Position numbers and translations under genes: made by a program. The notes below the pieces were generated by a model. That model worked only from the letters and a program-made list of their open reading frames with translations. It searched no databases and had not been told where the DNA came from. This document shows, in pieces, positions 59,794 to 64,000 of a DNA stretch of 64,000 nt. This DNA is from Curvibacter cyanobacteriorum (lineage in GTDB: Bacteria > Pseudomonadota > Gammaproteobacteria > Burkholderiales > Burkholderiaceae_C): the NCBI RefSeq assembly GCF_028649475.1, contig NZ_JAQSIP010000004.1:372001-436000 (forward strand), in the 5' to 3' direction. Each line of letters starts with the position of its first letter. Within the stretch, counting starts at the first letter, position 1.

Positions 59794-60945
59794 TCAACGG
59801 CGTTGTGGGTGGGCGCGCGGGCGGATGCCGGGCGTCACTTCGACGGCCACCTTGTCGCCGCGGCGCAGCAGCTGGAAGCGACTGGCCTGGCCCGGTGTGA
59901 GCAGGGACACATGGTTCAACAACTCGGGCACGCTCGTCACCGGCTTGTCGCCGACCTGAACAATCACATCGCCCGGGCGGATGCCGGCCTGGGCCGCCGG
60001 GCCGTTTTGCAGCACCCCGGTGATGATCACCCCGGGCACTGGCTTGATGCCGAAGGTTTCGGCCAGTTCCGGCGACAGCTCATTGGGTTCGACGCCAATC
60101 CAGCCCCGGGTCACTCGGCCGTCCTTGACGATGCTGTCCAGCACCTGGCGGGCGGTCGAGACTGGGATGGCAAAGCCAATCCCCATGCTGCCGCCGGAGC
60201 GCGAGTAAATGGCGGTGTTGATGCCCAGCAGGTTGCCATTCACATCCACCAGGGCGCCCCCCGAGTTGCCGGGGTTGATCGCGGCGTCGGTCTGGATGAA
60301 GTTCTCGAAGGTGTTGATGCCCAATTGGTTGCGCCCCATGGCGCTGACGATGCCACTGGTGACCGTCTGCCCCACACCGAAGGGGTTGCCGATGGCCAGC
60401 ACCTGGTCGCCGACCTGCAAGGTGTCCGAGTTGCCGAGGGCGATCACGGGCAGCTTGTCGAGTTCGATCTTCAGGATGGCCAGGTCGGTGTCCGGGTCGG
60501 TGCCGATCACCTTGGCGTTGGCGCTGCGACCGTCATTGAGCGTGACCTCGATCTCATCGGCGTTCTCGACCACGTGGTTGTTGGTCAGGATGTAGCCGGT
60601 CGGGCTGACGATCACGCCGCTGCCCAGGCCACCTTGCTGCGGTTGGGCCTGCGGGCCCGGGGTGCCGAAGAAGAACTGGTACCAGGGGTCGCTGCTGCGC
60701 GGTTGCTGGGCGGCCTTGCTGGTGTTGATGCTGACGACGGCCGGCGAGGCCTTGCGCGCCGCGCCACTGAGGCTGCCCGGGGCGGGCACGCCGGCGGGGG
60801 CGGCCGGGGCTTCGATCAGGGCAATGCCCCCTTGCGAGTGCACCAGGCCTTGGCGCACCCAACCGGGCTGCAGGGTGGCCACCACAAAGTAGGCGGCCAG
60901 CAACACGGTCACAGATTGAGAAAACAGCAGCCAGATGCGCTTCAT
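59794..60945 (-). CDS. DegS/DegQ-like periplasmic serine protease, one PDZ domain
   Basis: 383 residues. An N-terminal membrane anchor (MKRIWLLFSQSVTVLLAAYFVVATL), a linker with an Ala/Pro stretch, a trypsin-like domain with H124 (TNNHVV), D154 (TDLAI) and S228 (PGNSGGAL), and a single PDZ domain (about 280-370). This is the DegS layout rather than the two-PDZ DegP form. In gammaproteobacteria DegS cuts RseA to release RpoE; no rse genes are here. The neighbours nif3-pdxA and petABC are typical for this gene in Burkholderiales. Confidence 0.9.
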   Translation of the reverse strand: MKRIWLLFSQSVTVLLAAYFVVATLQPGWVRQGLVHSQGGIALIEAPAAPAGVPAPGSLSGAARKASPAVVSINTSKAAQQPRSSDPWYQFFFGTPGPQAQPQQGGLGSGVIVSPTGYILTNNHVVENADEIEVTLNDGRSANAKVIGTDPDTDLAILKIELDKLPVIALGNSDTLQVGDQVLAIGNPFGVGQTVTSGIVSAMGRNQLGINTFENFIQTDAAINPGNSGGALVDVNGNLLGINTAIYSRSGGSMGIGFAIPVSTARQVLDSIVKDGRVTRGWIGVEPNELSPELAETFGIKPVPGVIITGVLQNGPAAQAGIRPGDVIVQVGDKPVTSVPELLNHVSLLTPGQASRFQLLRRGDKVAVEVTPGIRPRAHPQRR

Positions 60946-61099
60946 GGGGGTCCGTCTGTCATTCGTCAGGAAAGCTGAGGGGGCCGCGGGCGGGCGCGGC
61001 AGGTCTGCGGCCTATTGTCCACCAAGCCCGGGCCGTTTGCCGCCTTCGCGACCCGACGGCGCCTGCCCTCTGCGCTTGGCTGCTGAGACAATCGAGGCC

Positions 61100-61849
61100 A
61101 TGAGCACTGATCGACACACCCTGCTGCAGACCTGCGACGTCTGGCTGCAACCTGAACGTTTCAAAGATTACGGCCCCAATGGCTTGCAGGTGGAGGGCCG
61201 GGCCACGGTGCGCCACCTGGTGTCGGGCGTCACCGCCAGCCTGGCGCTGATCGACGCCGCCATCGAGGCCCGGGCCGACGCGATCCTGGTTCACCATGGC
61301 CTGTTCTGGCGTGGCCAGGATGGCCGCGTGACGGGCTGGATGAAACAACGCCTGCAGCGCTTGCTGGCCCATGACATCAACTTGCTGGCCTACCACCTGC
61401 CCCTGGATGCGCACCCGCAATGGGGCAACAACGCCCAGTTGGGGCGCGTGCTGGGCTGGCAGGCCGACGCCTGGTTCGGCGAGCAGAACCTGGGCTGCCT
61501 GGCCTCGACAGACTGGGCCTCGGCCGACGCGCTGGGCAAGCATGTGGCGCAGTGCCTGGGCCGTGCCGTGACGGTGGTGCCAGGCGATGGCCGGCCGGTG
61601 CGCCGGGTGGCCTGGTGCACGGGCGGTGCGCAGGGCTATTTCGAGGCCGCGATCGCGGCGGGCGCCGATGCCTTCATCACCGGTGAGATCTCCGAGCCGC
61701 AAGCCCACTACGCGCGCGAGTTGGGGGTGGCTTTCGTGGCTGCGGGGCACCACGCGACCGAGCGCTACGGGGCGCCGGCGCTGGCGGCCCAGGTGGCCGC
61801 CCAGTTGGGCCTGACGCACCAGTTCATTGACATCGACAACCCCGCTTGA
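61100..61849 (+). CDS. Nif3-like dinuclear metal centre protein (YbgI/DUF34)
   Basis: 249 residues from ATG 61100; the longer frame reaches back into the divergent protease gene and is rejected. Metal ligands in ILVHHGLFW (His-His), LLAYHLPLDAH, and GHHATERYGAP near the C terminus. GTP cyclohydrolase-like fold forming hexamers; cellular role not firmly known. It diverges from the protease gene and ends nine bases before the pdxA ATG. Confidence 0.9.
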   Translation: MSTDRHTLLQTCDVWLQPERFKDYGPNGLQVEGRATVRHLVSGVTASLALIDAAIEARADAILVHHGLFWRGQDGRVTGWMKQRLQRLLAHDINLLAYHLPLDAHPQWGNNAQLGRVLGWQADAWFGEQNLGCLASTDWASADALGKHVAQCLGRAVTVVPGDGRPVRRVAWCTGGAQGYFEAAIAAGADAFITGEISEPQAHYARELGVAFVAAGHHATERYGAPALAAQVAAQLGLTHQFIDIDNPA

Positions 61850-61860
61850 AAGGCCTCGCC

Positions 61861-62940
61861 ATGACTTCATCGACTGTGCGGCCGTCTTGGGCCGCAGGCG
61901 CTGCCTTGGCCCTGACCCAGGGCGACCCGGCGGGCATTGGCCCTGAAATCATCGTCAAGGCCTACCGCGGAGCGCCCGAGCTGATGCGGGGGGTGTTGGT
62001 GGTGGGGCAGGTGGCGGTGCTGCGCCGCGCGGCGGCCGTGGTGGCGGCCGACGGGCCGGCGCTGCCCGTGGTGTGGGTGGCCAGTCCGGCCGATCTGGCC
62101 TCGGTGCCTCCGCGCTGCATCCCGGTGCTGGACCCCACGCCGGTCGATGAGCCGCTGGGCGAGGTGCCGGCCTGGGGGCAGGTCAGCGCCGAGGCGGGGC
62201 GACGTGCCGCGGACGCCGTGGTGTGGGCGGCGCGCGCGGCCCTGCAGGGCGCGGTCGGTGGGGTGGTCACGGCGCCCTTGCACAAGGAGGCCTTGCACGC
62301 GGCGGGGGGCGACTACCCCGGTCACACCGAGTTGCTGCAGGCCGAGGCGGCCCGTCATGCCGGGGTGCCCCTGGCGGAGATGCCCGTGCGCATGATGCTG
62401 GCCAACCCCGAGCTGCGCACCGTGCTGGTCAGCATCCATGTGTCACTGCGCGACGCCATCGAGGCGGTCACCTACGACAACGTGCTCACCACCTTGCGGA
62501 TCACCCATGCAGCGCTGTCGCGCACCCTGGGGCGCGCGCCGCGCATCGGGGTGGCGGGCCTGAACCCGCATGCGGGCGAGGGCGGTTTGTTCGGTCGTGA
62601 GGAGGTCGACATCATCGAGCCGGCGGTGCGCGCCGCGCGGGCCCAGGGCCTGCTGGTGGAGGGCCCCATCGCCCCGGACACCGTGTTCATGCGGGCCCGC
62701 GACCAGGCACAGCGCCCGGGGGAGTTTGATGTGGTGGTGGCGATGTACCACGACCAAGGCTTGATCCCGGTCAAGTACCTGGGCGTGGAGCAGGGCGTCA
62801 ACGTCACGCTGGGCTTGCCGCTGATCCGCACCAGCCCCGACCACGGCACGGCGTTTGACCTCGCCGGCACCGGCCGGGCCGATGCTTCGAGTTTGATCGA
62901 GGCGCTGCGCATGGCGCGCCAATTGATCGGGGCGCCCTGA
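61861..62940 (+). CDS. pdxA: 4-hydroxythreonine-4-phosphate dehydrogenase
   Basis: 359 residues from ATG 61861; TTG 61846 would overlap the Nif3-like stop. Pyridoxal phosphate synthesis by the DXP-dependent route. ALTQGDPAGIGPEI N-terminal motif, substrate and metal sites in APLHKEALHAAGGDYPGHTELL and GLNPHAGEGGLFGREE, and AMYHDQGLIPVKYLG. Length is normal (about 330-360). Confidence 0.96.
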   Translation: MTSSTVRPSWAAGAALALTQGDPAGIGPEIIVKAYRGAPELMRGVLVVGQVAVLRRAAAVVAADGPALPVVWVASPADLASVPPRCIPVLDPTPVDEPLGEVPAWGQVSAEAGRRAADAVVWAARAALQGAVGGVVTAPLHKEALHAAGGDYPGHTELLQAEAARHAGVPLAEMPVRMMLANPELRTVLVSIHVSLRDAIEAVTYDNVLTTLRITHAALSRTLGRAPRIGVAGLNPHAGEGGLFGREEVDIIEPAVRAARAQGLLVEGPIAPDTVFMRARDQAQRPGEFDVVVAMYHDQGLIPVKYLGVEQGVNVTLGLPLIRTSPDHGTAFDLAGTGRADASSLIEALRMARQLIGAP

Positions 62941-62954
62941 CCGTGGCACCAAAT

Positions 62955-62982
62955 GCCACCGTGAAGACGGTGGCGTCTGTTT
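62955..62982. terminator. Hairpin between convergent pdxA and mscL
   Basis: GCCACCGT (62955-62962) pairs with ACGGTGGC (62967-62974) around GAAG, followed rightward by GTCTGTTT. Between two converging stop codons, so it may serve both transcripts. Confidence 0.65.
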
Positions 62983-62985
62983 GGA

Positions 62986-63423
62986 TTATTTCTTCAGGCT
63001 GTCACGAATTTCGCGCAGCAGCAAAATGTCTTCAGCCGTCGGTGCCGGGGCGGGTGCCGGAGGCGCTTCGACCGGGGTTTCACGCTTGAGTCGGTTGATT
63101 TGTTTGACCATCATGAAAATGATGAAGGCCAGAATCAGGAAATTCACCGCCACGGTGATGAAGTGACCATAGGCAAAAACCGGCACACCGGCTTTGCGGA
63201 GGCCTTCCAGGGTATCGACTGTCCCGGCCGGGACTTGGCCCAGCACCAGGTACAGATTTGAAAAATCCAGCTTGCCAAATACCAGGCCCACCACCGGCAT
63301 GATCAGGTCAGCCACCACCGAGTCAACGATCTTGCCGAAAGCACCCCCGATGATCACACCGACGGCCAAGTCAATGACGTTGCCTTTGATGGCGAATTCG
63401 CGAAATTCCTTGATGACGCTCAT
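62986..63423 (-). CDS. mscL: Large-conductance mechanosensitive channel MscL
   Basis: 145 residues from ATG 63423. [46 protein letters not shown] is the family N terminus with the pore helix; [26 protein letters not shown] is the second helix; the tail has a proline/alanine linker and the helical bundle [14 protein letters not shown]. Opens under membrane tension on osmotic downshock. Confidence 0.97.
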   Translation of the reverse strand: MSVIKEFREFAIKGNVIDLAVGVIIGGAFGKIVDSVVADLIMPVVGLVFGKLDFSNLYLVLGQVPAGTVDTLEGLRKAGVPVFAYGHFITVAVNFLILAFIIFMMVKQINRLKRETPVEAPPAPAPAPTAEDILLLREIRDSLKK

Positions 63424-63574
63424 GTTGTCTACATCCTTTATGAGGTACTGCAGTGTGCAGCAAATTGACAATTTTGCACCTTCTTGGCCTAGCGCAAACC
63501 CCGATTGAATTTTTTCGATCTCATTACCGGTAATTCTGCACATACCACAAACTGAGTTCTATGATTCTGTTGCA

Positions 63575-63604
63575 TTGAATTTACAAGAGAGCCTCCGGTA
63601 CAAT
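63575..63604 (+). promoter_or_regulatory. Sigma-70-type promoter for petA
   Basis: TTGAAT (63575-63580) and TACAAT (63599-63604) with 18-bp spacing. A start near 63611 would leave a leader of about 36 bases before petA. Confidence 0.6.
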
Positions 63605-63646
63605 CCCCGGTTGACCCCAAATCAGCGATGTTCATCGAGGAACCCC

Positions 63647-64000
63647 ATGAGTGACACCCCAGTCGACACCCAGCGGATCGACTCCAGCAAGAGGACGTGG
63701 TTAATTGCTTCGACCTGTGCTGGTGCAGTGGGCGGCGTGGCTACCGCCGTTCCCTTCGTGAGTACTTTGACGCCTTCCGAGCGGGCTAAAGCAGCAGGTG
63801 CCGCGGTGGAGGTGGACATCTCCACGCTCAAGCCGGGCGAAAAAATCACGGCTGAATGGCGTGGTAAACCTGTTTGGATCGTCAAGCGCACGCCGGAGAC
63901 CGTGGCCGAACTGGCCAAGCTCGACAGCCAGCTGGCCGACCCGAATTCGCTGCGCCACCCGGAAGACACCCCCGAGTACGCCCGCAACACCGCACGCTCC
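63647..64000 (+). CDS. petA: Ubiquinol-cytochrome c reductase iron-sulfur (Rieske) subunit, N-terminal part (cut by window edge)
   Basis: First 118 residues, running off the right edge. Signal-anchor SKRTWLIASTCAGAVGGVATAVPFVSTLTPSERA, then AAVEVDISTLKPGEKITAEWRGKPVWIVKRTPE, the Rieske lead-in strand; the cluster-binding motifs lie beyond the window. Subunit of the bc1 complex, which would reduce the cytochrome c4 at 11 kb. The Tat signal has Lys-Arg instead of Arg-Arg. petB and petC are expected next. Confidence 0.93.
   Translation, partial: MSDTPVDTQRIDSSKRTWLIASTCAGAVGGVATAVPFVSTLTPSERAKAAGAAVEVDISTLKPGEKITAEWRGKPVWIVKRTPETVAELAKLDSQLADPNSLRHPEDTPEYARNTARS

Overview
This 64 kb window is ordinary, densely packed chromosome from a GC-rich betaproteobacterium, most likely Burkholderiales, family Comamonadaceae (Hydrogenophaga / Rhodoferax / Acidovorax relatives; genus not resolved). 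The basis is gene order and protein style: System II cytochrome c maturation (ResB/CcsB) after a c4-type cytochrome, lptM-lysA divergent from cyaY, mrcA divergent from pilMNOPQ-aroKB-dgt, mlaFEDACB followed by a YadGH-type ABC pair, bolA, murA, the whole hisGDCBHAFIE operon, tatABC, a DegS-like protease, nif3, pdxA, mscL and the start of petA. No rRNA, tRNA, CRISPR array, prophage or intact insertion sequence was seen.

Layout. 1-5.7 kb: envelope-lipid genes (GT4 glycosyltransferase cut by the window edge, Mpo1-like membrane protein, membrane-anchored class III aminotransferase, phosphatidylserine decarboxylase, GT39-type integral membrane glycosyltransferase). 6-9.1 kb: metK divergent from two adjacent lipid A acyltransferase-type genes. 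9.1-19.9 kb: alpha/beta hydrolase, engB, cytochrome c4, ResB/CcsB, MsrPQ, an ODP-like metallo-beta-lactamase-fold protein, lysA, lptM, cyaY. 20-33.7 kb: PBP1a; type IV pilus assembly operon pilMNOPQ with an Ig-like lipoprotein as its last gene; aroK, aroB, dgt, an MFS transporter. 33.8-36.1 kb: DUF1415 protein, methyltransferase, and a RAYT-like transposase relative. 36.3-42.5 kb: gltBD. 42.7-48.7 kb: Mla lipid transport, an ABC exporter, BolA/IbaG. 48.8-56.9 kb: murA and the histidine operon. 57-64 kb: DUF4870, HIT, TatABC, DegS-like protease, Nif3-like protein, PdxA, MscL and the Rieske subunit.

How the genes work together: much of the window serves the cell envelope (lipid A acylation, Mla, LptM, PBP1a, MurA, pili, Tat, MscL, DegS-like protease) and periplasmic electron transfer and repair (cytochrome c4, ResB/CcsB, MsrPQ, Rieske). 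Tat genes and two likely Tat substrates (MsrP and Rieske) lie in the same window. The rest is amino-acid and cofactor metabolism.

No clearly new multi-gene system is evident. The best leads are: (i) the lipid cluster at the left edge, with 11-bp-phased TCAC half-sites between two divergent genes; (ii) an Ig-domain lipoprotein with an EF-hand-like calcium loop at the end of the pilus operon; (iii) a RAYT-like protein whose HUH motif has lost its first histidine, next to a pair of 22-bp repeats and a good sigma-54 promoter match in front of gltB; (iv) hairpins in both tat spacers, one with mutually exclusive pairings, which could set the TatA:TatB:TatC ratio.
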